Origin: Chloroflexota bacterium
GTDB taxonomy: Bacteria; Chloroflexota; Anaerolineae; Anaerolineales; Villigracilaceae
Assembly: GCA_021796315.1 (NCBI GenBank)
Contig: JAJYOH010000065.1
Span: forward strand, 1 to 16,778
Direction of reading: 5' to 3'
Length of the DNA: 16,778 nucleotides
Notes under the pieces: generated by a model
The model's input: the letters and a program-made list of their open reading frames with translations, nothing else
Database searches by the model: none
What the model was told of the DNA's origin: nothing
Shown: positions 1 to 5,787 of the stretch, in pieces
Position numbering within the stretch: the stretch's first letter is position 1
Layout of the letters: every line of letters starts with the position of its first letter
Position numbers and translations under genes: made by a program

Positions 1-69
1 GTTGTAGTCGGAAAGGATGAGATCGTGATCAAGCATATCGTCCCGACTGACGATGATTGTCGATTACAA
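1..69 (+). other. Possible 3' end of a gene cut by the left edge
   Basis: Frame 1 is open from the first base and reads VVVGKDEIVIKHIVP followed by an acidic stretch, which has the look of a genuine protein C-terminus. No stop occurs until about 214-216, so the reading runs on into the intergenic repeat that starts near base 68. The gene may have lost its own stop, or this may be chance. I do not recognise the family from so few residues. The minus strand is also open to the edge from an ATG at 36, with no convincing ribosome binding site. Evidence is weak for either reading. Confidence 0.2.
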
Positions 70-165
70 CCAGGACGCAGACGGACACAGATCAACGCGG
101 ATTTTTCAAAAGGCTTTTCCGTGAGATTCTGTGGCATCCGTTCAATCCGTGTACAGAATCACGGC
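68..165. repeat. Intergenic repeat with hairpin, downstream of the HD gene
   Basis: The segment has the style of degenerate intergenic repeats seen in several Chloroflexota, planctomycete and cyanobacterial genomes: gacgcagacggacacagatc, then aacgcggatttttc, then a second half with gtggcatccgttcaatccgtg. CCGTGA(ga)TTCTGT at 119-132 pairs with ACAGAATCACGG at 151-162 apart from a two-base bulge. The hairpin lies 20-60 bases past the stop of the minus-strand HD gene and could help end its transcript. Family membership is recalled, not searched. Confidence 0.45.
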
Positions 166-184
166 AAACCCCGCAGAGCCAACC

Positions 185-838
185 TTATAAATCTTTCCCT
201 TCCCATTCATTCATGAAATGATCAAGAAATTGAAGCATGAACTCGTGCCGTTTTTCCGCGATCCGTTTGGCGGTCACGGTGTTCATGCGGTCCTTGAGCA
301 AAAGCAATTTCTCGTGGAAATGATTGATGGTCGCGCTCTGACTATTTTTATATTCTTCAAAACTCCTGTGCAATTGCGGCGGACTATCCGGGTCATACAT
401 CATCCTGCCTTTATAACCGCCGTAGGCAAAGGCGCGTCCCACACCGATGGCGCCGATGGCATCCAGCCGGTCGGCATCCTGGACGATCATGCCCTCGATG
501 GTATCGATCTTGTTTTTCACATCCGCGCCTTTGAACGAAAGGTGAGTGATGATCTCGCACACATGATTTACAGCCACATCATCCATGCCGCATTCTTTCA
601 TCCACATCCTGGCACGGATTGGAGTCTCATCGCCCTCAGGGTTAAACTTCCAATCGTCGAGGTCATGCAGCAACGCCGCCAGTTGCACGATGAACGCGTC
701 GGCTTTCTCATGCCTGCAAATGGTCAATGAATTTTTCCAAACGCGGTAAATATGCCACCAATCGTGGCCGGATGAATCGTTGGAAAATTCCCGCTTGATA
801 TATTCTGCTGTTTTTCGAATGATTTCGTTTTGGGTCAT
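185..838 (-). CDS. HD-domain phosphohydrolase, YpgQ/YedJ-like
   Basis: This 217-residue cytoplasmic protein belongs to the HD superfamily of metal-dependent phosphohydrolases. It shows an early histidine pair in GHDWWH (H25, H29), the HD doublet in LLHDLDDW (H58-D59) and the distal aspartate in VQDADRLDAIG (D121/D123). Together these would hold the metal. The DADRLDAIGAIG stretch and the whole length match the YedJ/YpgQ group; B. subtilis YpgQ hydrolyses dNTPs to dNMP and pyrophosphate, so nucleotide-pool cleaning is plausible here but is inferred. The start is set by ATG at 838. An AGGTGG directly abuts it, too close for normal Shine-Dalgarno use, and TAAAAT lies six bases upstream, which suggests a leaderless message. 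It is transcribed divergently from the sigma factor gene. Confidence 0.85.
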   Translation of the reverse strand: MTQNEIIRKTAEYIKREFSNDSSGHDWWHIYRVWKNSLTICRHEKADAFIVQLAALLHDLDDWKFNPEGDETPIRARMWMKECGMDDVAVNHVCEIITHLSFKGADVKNKIDTIEGMIVQDADRLDAIGAIGVGRAFAYGGYKGRMMYDPDSPPQLHRSFEEYKNSQSATINHFHEKLLLLKDRMNTVTAKRIAEKRHEFMLQFLDHFMNEWEGKDL

Positions 839-916
839 CCACCTATTTTACTGCCACGCCCCACAACTAAAAAGGAATTTTTCACGACAGTCATTGAAAC
901 CGTGTAAAATCATTCC
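839..916. promoter_or_regulatory. Divergent promoter region between HD gene and sigma gene
   Basis: The 78-bp spacer carries back-to-back -10-like hexamers, each TAAAAT and each exactly six bases from the start codon it serves: 905-910 for the sigma gene (ATG 917) and 850-845 on the minus strand for the HD gene (ATG 838). A partial -35 match TTCACG sits at 881-886, 18 bases before the sigma-side hexamer. Transcription starting about seven bases past these hexamers would begin at the start codon. No SD with normal spacing is seen for either gene. Confidence 0.4.
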
Positions 917-1471
917 ATGGATCCATTATCGAATGAACCTGGCCTGATCCAACGTGTGGCAGAAGGCGATCAGAAGGCGTTCCTGACCTTGTATGATCAC
1001 TATGCTCCGCGTGTCCACGCATTGACCCTGCGCATCCTCGGCAATGAGATGATGGCAGAGGAAGCCACACAAGACACCTTCTTAAAATTTTGGAGCCGCG
1101 CCCGTTTATATTTGTCGGAACGCGGGTCATTTTTGGTTTGGCTTCTGACCATTGCACGCCGCACAGCCCTCGACCGTCTGCGAATGGAGGCGCGCCGTCC
1201 GCTTCTCTCTGATTCAAAAGACCCCGAAACCATCTGGCCTTTGCTTTCAGATAAAGACCAGAATTCGGAAGAGACCCGCTGGCAAAGTTTATATTTCATG
1301 CTGCGCGATTTGCCCGAAGAACAAAGGCAGGTTATTGAACTGGCCTATTATCAAAGCATGAGCCAGAGTGAAATTTCAGCAGAACTCGGCTGGCCGCTTG
1401 GCACGGTCAAAACCCGGATGCGCGCAGGCATGGAAGCTTTGCGCCGCGCATGGCTGAAAGATGAGCATTAG
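917..1471 (+). CDS. ECF-type RNA polymerase sigma factor
   Basis: This 184-residue protein has the two-domain layout of extracytoplasmic-function sigma factors. Region 2 spans about residues 10-78, with the core-binding and -10-recognition segment around AEEATQDTFLKFWSRA and a following WLLTIARRTALDRLR helix. Region 4 spans about 122-178, with the helix-turn-helix MSQSEISAELGWPLGTVKTR that reads the -35 element. Length and motif order are normal. The anti-sigma gene follows after 51 bases in the same direction, the classic arrangement in which the sigma factor is held at the membrane until a signal releases it. The exact ECF subgroup cannot be fixed by eye; the RskA-type partner suggests the SigK-like side. 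The start appears leaderless. The sigma factor may activate its own promoter and the lipoprotein downstream. Confidence 0.93.
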   Translation: MDPLSNEPGLIQRVAEGDQKAFLTLYDHYAPRVHALTLRILGNEMMAEEATQDTFLKFWSRARLYLSERGSFLVWLLTIARRTALDRLRMEARRPLLSDSKDPETIWPLLSDKDQNSEETRWQSLYFMLRDLPEEQRQVIELAYYQSMSQSEISAELGWPLGTVKTRMRAGMEALRRAWLKDEH

Positions 1472-1522
1472 GTAAATCCAAAAGCCGCCGCTTCATCGTA
1501 ATTAGAAATAGAGAAAGAACAC

Positions 1523-2245
1523 ATGGACGATTCGCACATCACTTTCAAGGAAAATCTTTCAGCCTACGCCTTAAGCGCATTGGATGCAGGCGAAACTATC
1601 GCGCTCGAAAGCCACTTGCAGGCGTGTGAATCCTGCCGCGCGGAACTGGCCGAGTATCGACGCATCAGCGCGGGACTGTTATCGGCTCTGCCTCCCCGGC
1701 CTCCCCGTCCGGCCCTGAAGCGGATTCTGCAAAAGCGCCTGGTGACGCCGCGTCCGCAATCCAGGTTTTCCTTTGGTCAGATCGCTATCGCCAGCGCATT
1801 CATCGTTTTGATCGCGCTGAATATCGCATCGCTCCTGCAGATCTATTCGCTGAAACGCCAACAAGTGGAACTGAGCAATCAATATTATTCTGAACAGACG
1901 GCCATCGCCATGCTGGCTTATCCGGGGACGCAGCCAATCTCCTTCGATCAGAATGGAATTTCGGGAAGCCTGTTGGTGGATGGCAACCGAAATTTGCTGG
2001 CGGTCTTTGCATGGCATTTGCCGCCCACACCTGCCGGGAAAACTTATCAGATGTGGTTGATCGATGCAAAAGGCGACCGCACCAGCGGAGGCCTTCTCAC
2101 GCCGGATGCCGACCAGCCTTTTGTAATGGCAATGATCACCTCGTCGGTGCCGCTGAAAAACTTTACCGGCCTGGGAGTGACACTCGAACCATCGGGCGGA
2201 AGCCTGCAACCCACCGGCCCCAAAGTCCTGCGCGTGGATTTTTAA
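1523..2245 (+). CDS. Membrane anti-sigma factor, zinc-finger plus RskA domain
   Basis: This 240-residue single-pass membrane protein should bind and restrain the ECF sigma factor encoded just upstream. The N-terminal cytoplasmic part has the anti-sigma zinc-finger pattern H31-x3-C35-x2-C38 (HLQACESC), followed by a Pro/Arg-rich linker at 57-80. One transmembrane helix lies at about 85-107 (FGQIAIASAFIVLIALNIAS). The extracytoplasmic part, residues 115-240, matches the RskA anti-sigma-K domain, with the typical segments WHLPPTPAGKTYQMWLID and LEPSGGSLQPTGP. It is co-transcribed with the sigma gene; GAGAAAG at 1511-1517 is a weak ribosome binding site. Release of sigma probably requires proteolysis within or near the membrane, as known for related pairs, but no protease gene is in the window. 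Confidence 0.92.
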   Translation: MDDSHITFKENLSAYALSALDAGETIALESHLQACESCRAELAEYRRISAGLLSALPPRPPRPALKRILQKRLVTPRPQSRFSFGQIAIASAFIVLIALNIASLLQIYSLKRQQVELSNQYYSEQTAIAMLAYPGTQPISFDQNGISGSLLVDGNRNLLAVFAWHLPPTPAGKTYQMWLIDAKGDRTSGGLLTPDADQPFVMAMITSSVPLKNFTGLGVTLEPSGGSLQPTGPKVLRVDF

Positions 2246-2259
2246 ACCGATCTCTCGAC

Positions 2260-2299
2260 AAAGCCCGTCATCTTTTAGATGACGGGCTTTTGCTTTTAC
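2260..2299 (+). terminator. Rho-independent terminator of the sigma/anti-sigma operon
   Basis: AAAGCCCGTCATC at 2260-2272 pairs perfectly over 13 bases with GATGACGGGCTTT at 2278-2290 around a five-base loop. A T-rich tail follows. It lies 14 bases past the anti-sigma stop and separates that operon from the lipoprotein gene. Confidence 0.92.
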
Positions 2300-2355
2300 T
2301 AATCAAAAAATTTAAGTAAGCAAAATCCAATTGTAAAAGGGCGGGCGTAGTTATC

Positions 2356-2396
2356 AGTGAAGGCAAACCTGCCTCAATTCACTCTCATTGGAGGAG
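2356..2396 (+). promoter_or_regulatory. Leader hairpin and strong RBS of the lipoprotein gene
   Basis: AGTGAAGGCA at 2356-2365 faces TGCC(tcaa)TTCACT at 2370-2383, giving two stem blocks of six and four pairs with a four-base bulge. The strong Shine-Dalgarno GGAGGAG (2390-2396) follows seven bases later and ATG is at 2404. The hairpin could be an operator or a leader structure. No convincing -35/-10 pair for the housekeeping sigma factor was seen between the upstream terminator and this point, which would fit control by the neighbouring ECF sigma factor, but this is inference. Confidence 0.4.
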
Positions 2397-2403
2397 AGTA
2401 AAA

Positions 2404-2988
2404 ATGAAAAACAAATTTACTTTGAGCATTGTAGTGATGTTTGCGATTCTGCTTGCTGCCTGCGCACCGCAGGCAACAGCCATGCCTCCACAAACTGCAC
2501 AACCGGCCGCCAATAGCGGCGGAAGCGCAAACACTGCGATGCCGCCTGTTGCCGCAACTGATACAACATCGGCTGGCAATTCCGGTTCCGGCGCTTATGG
2601 AAATTCGCCCCAGGCGACTACCGCACCCAATACAACCTCGGGCAGCGGAAGCGTAACTGTGTCGATTGGCGCAGGTTCATTCCTGGTCGATGCAAAAGGC
2701 ATGACGCTTTACCTGTACACTAAAGATTCGGCTGGCACAAGTGTCTGCACTGGCGGATGCGCCAGCAACTGGCCGCCTCTCACCGTGACCGGACAACCAT
2801 CGGCGGGAACCGGCTTGACCGCGTCCATGCTCGGCACCATCACGCGCGCAGACGGTTCAACACAGGCGACTTATAACGGTCATCCGCTCTACTACTACAA
2901 AAACGATTCTGCGGCTGGCGACAAGAACGGACAGGGAGTTGGCGGCGTTTGGTATGTTGTATCCGCGAGCGGCGATGCAATGAAGTAA
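2404..2988 (+). CDS. Secreted-repeat lipoprotein (Lipoprotein_15/COG4315 type)
   Basis: This 194-residue protein starts with a lipoprotein signal peptide: MKNK, a hydrophobic core, and lipobox LLAAC with the lipidated cysteine at C20. A low-complexity Ala/Gln/Pro/Ser/Gly/Asn linker (about 21-85) tethers the domain. The C-terminal 105 residues carry the 'secreted repeat of unknown function' pattern twice. The first copy has LVDAKGMTLYLYTKDSAG, CTGGCASNWPPLTV and the second has ATYNGHPLYYYKNDSAAGDKNGQGVGGVWYVVS. The paired cysteines in CTGGC could form a disulfide. The family is exported and its biochemical role is not established. A perfect ribosome binding site fixes the start. It stands behind its own terminator-bounded leader and next to an ECF switch, so it is a good candidate target of that sigma factor. 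Confidence 0.9.
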   Translation: MKNKFTLSIVVMFAILLAACAPQATAMPPQTAQPAANSGGSANTAMPPVAATDTTSAGNSGSGAYGNSPQATTAPNTTSGSGSVTVSIGAGSFLVDAKGMTLYLYTKDSAGTSVCTGGCASNWPPLTVTGQPSAGTGLTASMLGTITRADGSTQATYNGHPLYYYKNDSAAGDKNGQGVGGVWYVVSASGDAMK

Positions 2989-3006
2989 AGTTGTTAAAGT
3001 CAAATA

Positions 3007-3147
3007 AAAATGGCGGCCACTTCTTAAGCGCTCTCGTCGCCGTCCTCGGCGGCGAGACGCCGCCGAGAGCTGATGTTTATATTGACTTGTGCAAGAGGTC
3101 TATTGTTATATAAAAACTGGCGGTCATATTGAAATGGCCGCCATTTT
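3007..3147. repeat. Hairpin-rich spacer: 13-bp inverted repeat enclosing two competing hairpins
   Basis: AAAATGGCGGCCA at 3007-3019 is the exact reverse complement of TGGCCGCCATTTT at 3135-3147. Between them, CTCGGCGGCG at 3045-3054 pairs perfectly with CGCCGCCGAG at 3058-3067, while the same strand can instead pair CTCGTCGCCG (3033-3042) with CGGCGGCGAG (3047-3056), one wobble. The two hairpins exclude each other. The spacer lies between the convergent lipoprotein gene and the minus-strand operon. It may be a small repeat element or a shared transcription stop. Confidence 0.55.
3113..3147 (-). terminator. Likely terminator of the five-gene minus-strand operon
   Basis: Read on the minus strand, ATGGCGGCCA... 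the stem TGGCGGCCAT (3143-3134) pairs with ATGACCGCCA (3127-3118), one wobble, around a six-base loop and is followed by GTTTTTATA. It starts six bases after the TAA of the last gene (3151-3149). Confidence 0.6.
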
Positions 3148-3148
3148 C

Positions 3149-3376
3149 TTATTTGGGATTCCATTTCATCTTCATGTAAACGCCCCCGCCTTCCAATTCG
3201 TCCAGCATTTGATCGAGACGCTTTCGCTTCGTGGCTTCCAGTTTTGCGCGCACGATCCAACCGATGTAATCATTCTGCTGGTAATCTGGCCGCGCGAGGT
3301 AAGCATCCATCAATCCGTGAGCATCGAGAGCTTCGCGGAAAAAGTCGGGCATGGGGTAACGGGGTCGAGGCGGCAT
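3149..3376 (-). CDS. Small YdeI/OmdA-like protein
   Basis: This 75-residue soluble protein resembles the 'bacteriocin-protection, YdeI or OmpD-associated' family. The recognisable core is FREALDAHGLMDAYLARP, then YIGWIVRAKLEATKRKRLD, equivalent to the family's Y-x2-W-I-x2-A-K-x2-E-T-x-x-x-R pattern, and a terminal GGGVYMKMKWNP. It appears to be the minimal domain, since many relatives carry an extra N-terminal part. The molecular activity of the family is not settled. The start is certain: the ribosome binding site AAGGAGGTGA precedes ATG at 3376 with normal spacing and lies inside the last codons and stop of the upstream membrane-protein gene. It is the last gene of the operon and is followed by a hairpin. 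Confidence 0.72.
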   Translation of the reverse strand: MPPRPRYPMPDFFREALDAHGLMDAYLARPDYQQNDYIGWIVRAKLEATKRKRLDQMLDELEGGGVYMKMKWNPK

Positions 3377-3379
3377 GAT

Positions 3380-3748
3380 TCACCTCCTTGTTATGAAAAG
3401 TAATATCAACGAAATAATATTGACGATTGTTCCGACGGGCAAATACCACAAACCCAAAACGCAGATCACGATCAATGCGGACCGTGACCACGATAATCCG
3501 AGTGCATAATAAACGGTTGCAGATAGCGCGGCGATGCCGTAAAAAACAAAGATCATTTTGACGGTTGTCGAACGCGGCTCAAGCCCAACCGCTTTTACAA
3601 GCCGAGACCACGGTCCAAGCTGACCGGCATAATCGCCTGTAGTTGGCGTGGTGTAATCGCCCACCGTCAATGCACGGACGCCATCGTAAAGCATCCAACC
3701 GGCGTTCAAAGCGATCAACAAAATGATGAGCCAGTTTTTCCAATTCAT
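3380..3748 (-). CDS. Small polytopic membrane protein of unknown function
   Basis: This 122-residue protein is strongly hydrophobic, with predicted membrane helices at about 5-25 (NWLIILLIALNAGWMLYDGV), 63-84, 89-103 and 104-120. A polar loop at 28-60 contains GDYTTPTTGDYAGQLGPWSRL. I do not recognise the family. I chose the ATG at 3748 because it stands one base after the stop of the Rid gene (TAA-T-ATG), which favours translational coupling. An ATG 24 bases earlier is also in frame but would overlap the upstream gene. The last codons, AGG AGG TGA, encode Arg-Arg-stop and also serve as the ribosome binding site of the next gene, three bases downstream. Confidence 0.75.
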   Translation of the reverse strand: MNWKNWLIILLIALNAGWMLYDGVRALTVGDYTTPTTGDYAGQLGPWSRLVKAVGLEPRSTTVKMIFVFYGIAALSATVYYALGLSWSRSALIVICVLGLWYLPVGTIVNIISLILLFITRR

Positions 3749-3749
3749 A

Positions 3750-4175
3750 TTATTTTTCTGGAACAACTGCAATCGCGTCCATCTCTACAAGAAAGTCGGG
3801 GTTCGCCAATCCCGCGACGAACATGCCAGAAATCGCTGGCGGGTTGGGGCGACTTCCCCATACAGCCTGAAAAGCTGCAAAACCAGCTCGCAGGGACTGG
3901 CCCTGAACAATATACACATTCCATTTAACGACATGTTCCAGCCCGGCGCCAACTGCATGTAAAGCCGTTTGCAGATTCTTCAAAACCTGTTCGGATTGTT
4001 TTGCGATGTCGCCTTTTCCAACGATGACGCCGGTCGCATCGACCGCATCCTGTCCGCCGATGTAAATGGTTTTCACCGACCCTGAAACAACGATGACATT
4101 TGTGAACGCCGGGTTCTTTATCAACCCATCGGGGTTGATATGTTGCACTGAACCTGAAGGTGTATTCTTAGCCAT
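3750..4175 (-). CDS. Rid/YjgF family protein lacking the catalytic arginine
   Basis: This 141-residue protein has the chorismate-mutase-like fold signature of the Rid (YjgF/YER057c/UK114) family: YIGGQDAVDATGVIVGKGDIAKQSEQVLKNL, then VVKWNVYIV, then FLVEMDAIAVVPE at the C-terminus. In imine-hydrolysing RidA the conserved arginine lies in P-A-R-S before the last strands. Here the aligned motif is PPAIS with I115, so classic 2-aminoacrylate/imine deaminase activity is doubtful and it probably belongs to one of the non-RidA subgroups. Start: the ATG at 4175 has a good TAGGAGAA upstream; a longer in-frame reading to 4316 would run through the DinB 3' end. It follows the DinB gene by 49 bases and couples to the membrane protein. 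Confidence 0.88.
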   Translation of the reverse strand: MAKNTPSGSVQHINPDGLIKNPAFTNVIVVSGSVKTIYIGGQDAVDATGVIVGKGDIAKQSEQVLKNLQTALHAVGAGLEHVVKWNVYIVQGQSLRAGFAAFQAVWGSRPNPPAISGMFVAGLANPDFLVEMDAIAVVPEK

Positions 4176-4224
4176 TGGTATTCTCCTATCAGCATGTTGA
4201 CATTCTGAAATGCCGCTTGTTTTA

Positions 4225-4686
4225 TCACTTGAGTGTGCACAACGCCTGACGAATCTCACCGAGGTGATAAGCGGTGTGAACGACAATCGAGAGCGCGCCA
4301 AGGATGGAATCTTCATTCCAGGTTTTGTTTTCGCGCAAGAGTTTGCTCATGCGTTGATAAGCCTGTTTGAGTTTATCTTTATACGATTCCCATTCTTCAG
4401 GCGTGACCTTTTCAACCGTGCTCCAGATCAAGCCCCAATCACGCGGGCTTTGATCGTTGTCCACAATGTAACGTTCGAGCGACTCGATGTAAAAGGTCAC
4501 GTGCGCCACTTGAGCGGCAAGTGAGGCGCATTTGCCTCCAACCGGGATGGAGGCTTCTTGCGCGGTGACCGTTTCAAGGGTCTGGAAGAGAGACGTGTTT
4601 TTATCCAGATAAATCCCGACGGGATTCTCGAACGTCTCTCCCATGTATTGAAATAGAACTGTGGTGAAATCCTGTTCAGAGATCAT
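4225..4686 (-). CDS. DinB-like (DinB/YfiT-type) four-helix protein
   Basis: This 153-residue cytoplasmic protein has the features of the DinB superfamily, four-helix bundles that bind a metal through three histidines. Visible candidates are H62 in AAQVAHVTFYIESL and H137/H141 in VVHTAYHLGEIRQ, the last being the typical H-x3-H-x2-E/Q-I-R-Q end of the fold. Some members are thiol S-transferases (bacillithiol, mycothiol) and many are uncharacterised, so no substrate is proposed. The start ATG overlaps the stop of the preceding gene as ATGA (4686-4683), so the two are translationally coupled. Length is normal for the family. Confidence 0.83.
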   Translation of the reverse strand: MISEQDFTTVLFQYMGETFENPVGIYLDKNTSLFQTLETVTAQEASIPVGGKCASLAAQVAHVTFYIESLERYIVDNDQSPRDWGLIWSTVEKVTPEEWESYKDKLKQAYQRMSKLLRENKTWNEDSILGALSIVVHTAYHLGEIRQALCTLK

Positions 4687-4898
4687 AAAGTTTGACCTTT
4701 CTTTTCAAACATGACATGCACGAGCATCCTGGCTTCATCGTAAGCAATGCGATATTCACGTTGAAGCATCCAGCGGATTTTGCTATGATCGGTCAGGCCT
4801 GTTCGCTTGACGATTTCGGTCAGTTCCGCCAACGATTTACCTGCCTTCGCTTCGATCTCATTGACTTTTATTGAAATGGTTTGGTTTGCGGGAATCAT
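4683..4898 (-). CDS. DUF4287-like small protein
   Basis: This 71-residue protein resembles the DUF4287 domain: IEAKAGKSLAELTEIVKRTG, then a region aligned with the usual 'hgeivaWLkaEHGLghgyAn' core, here DHSKIRWMLQREYRIAYDEA. The conserved Trp is kept, but the usual EHGLGHG segment has diverged to REYRIAY. Relatives are small, often fused or adjacent to DUF5655 or similar domains, and have no defined activity. ATG 4898 is chosen because GAGGAG stands at normal distance; a longer reading to 4937 would start inside the promoter's -10 region. It heads the operon and overlaps the DinB gene by four bases. Confidence 0.72.
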   Translation of the reverse strand: MIPANQTISIKVNEIEAKAGKSLAELTEIVKRTGLTDHSKIRWMLQREYRIAYDEARMLVHVMFEKKGQTL

Positions 4899-4925
4899 GA
4901 TCAGCTCCTCTAAGTAGGTAGCTGA

Positions 4926-4954
4926 ATTATAGAACAAGTTTTCTAAAATTTCAA
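4926..4954 (-). promoter_or_regulatory. Near-consensus sigma-70 promoter of the five-gene operon
   Basis: On the minus strand, TTGAAA (4954-4949) is followed by exactly 17 bases and then TATAAT (4931-4926). Transcription would start near 4919, about 20 bases before the first gene's start at 4898, leaving room for the GAGGAG ribosome binding site. This is the best promoter in the window and implies steady expression by the housekeeping sigma factor. Confidence 0.85.
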
Positions 4955-4974
4955 TCCCCCGCCGGAACTATTTT

Positions 4975-5613
4975 TCATTGATGGAGTTTTGCCAGATACT
5001 CTTCGAGGTCGGCACGCCAGCGGACTGCGATGGGCAGATCGAGATAACGCTCTACCGCGCCTTCATCAAGCTTCTGATAATAATCGCGGAAGGCTTGACC
5101 GATGGATAAAGACTCGCTCGCATATTTCTCGACCATGACCTTGTCCCCCGCTTTGACCTCGCCCTCGCGAATCACGCGGCAATACAGACCGGGACGTTCA
5201 GCGCGGCGATATTGCTTTACAAATTGCATGTCGCCCATGCGCGCCGCCAGCGTGGAACATGGGATGCGCGGCGCACTGACTTCGAGAATGATCGAGCCGA
5301 CATGCAAACGATCTCCGATGTTGATCGCCGCGCTCTCCAACTCGCTGACAGTTAGATTCTCGCCGAACGTGCCCGCCTCGAGATCGCGTCCCAATTCTTT
5401 CGACCACCAATCATAATCAGGCTGACCATAAACATAAATCGCCTGATCCGGCCCGCCGTGATTCTTTTGGTCGCAGATAAAATCTTCTTGAATTCCAAGA
5501 AACTTTATCTCAACAGGTTCCTGGGTTGGCAGTTTGTAAATCCCCGTTGTTTCAACTTCATCGCCCTTCGGCTGGGTGCGTTTGCTTCCAATATTCACAC
5601 TGAGTAATTGCAT
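4975..5613 (-). CDS. MOSC-domain protein, YiiM-like
   Basis: This 212-residue protein has the beta-strand MOSC (MoCo sulfurase C-terminal) domain and a C-terminal helical extension typical of YiiM. The markers are CDQKNHGGPDQAIYVY (48-62), GTFGENLTV (81-89), and the conserved cysteine C119 in VSAPRIPCSTLAARMG. The last 45 residues (SLSIGQAFRDYYQKL onward) fit the three-helix YiiM domain. E. coli YiiM is linked to molybdenum-dependent reduction of 6-hydroxylaminopurine and related N-hydroxylated compounds, and detoxification is the reasonable guess here. GAGGAG lies about ten bases before ATG 5613. It is not fused to a ferredoxin domain and appears to be a separate unit from the operon downstream, which has its own promoter. 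Confidence 0.88.
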   Translation of the reverse strand: MQLLSVNIGSKRTQPKGDEVETTGIYKLPTQEPVEIKFLGIQEDFICDQKNHGGPDQAIYVYGQPDYDWWSKELGRDLEAGTFGENLTVSELESAAINIGDRLHVGSIILEVSAPRIPCSTLAARMGDMQFVKQYRRAERPGLYCRVIREGEVKAGDKVMVEKYASESLSIGQAFRDYYQKLDEGAVERYLDLPIAVRWRADLEEYLAKLHQ

Positions 5614-5661
5614 TTTCTAATTCTCCTCATAACCAAATTTGTATAGAAACCAGTAAGATCA

Positions 5662-5787
5662 TTATTCGGCTTGAATCGAGTACGGATCAAACCGCGCAGC
5701 AGAGACGATCAATTCCTTCAAATAATCCCATAGCCCTTCACGCTCGCAACAAATTTTGACATTCCCAGAAGGGCTATCTCGGCCCTA
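5662..5787 (-). pseudogene. Remnant of an unidentified gene (about 40 codons of a C-terminus)
   Basis: Between the MOSC gene and the R-M gene the minus strand holds an open stretch from a stop at 5787-5785 to TAA at 5664-5662. It translates to 40 residues that look like a real protein tail, containing NVKICCEREGLWDYLKELI and AARFDPYSIQAE. No start codon with a ribosome binding site precedes it, and it begins inside the last codons of the R-M gene. The simplest reading is the leftover 3' end of a gene interrupted or replaced when the AT-rich R-M gene arrived. I cannot name the family, and chance is possible. Confidence 0.4.

Noticed and set aside
218..730. Plus-strand reading of 170 codons over the HD gene
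   Set aside because: The opposite strand has the complete HD-family motif set, so this is a shadow.
4176..4316. N-terminal extension of the Rid protein by 47 residues
   Set aside because: It would overlap the DinB 3' end, lacks family similarity, and the ATG at 4175 has a good ribosome binding site.
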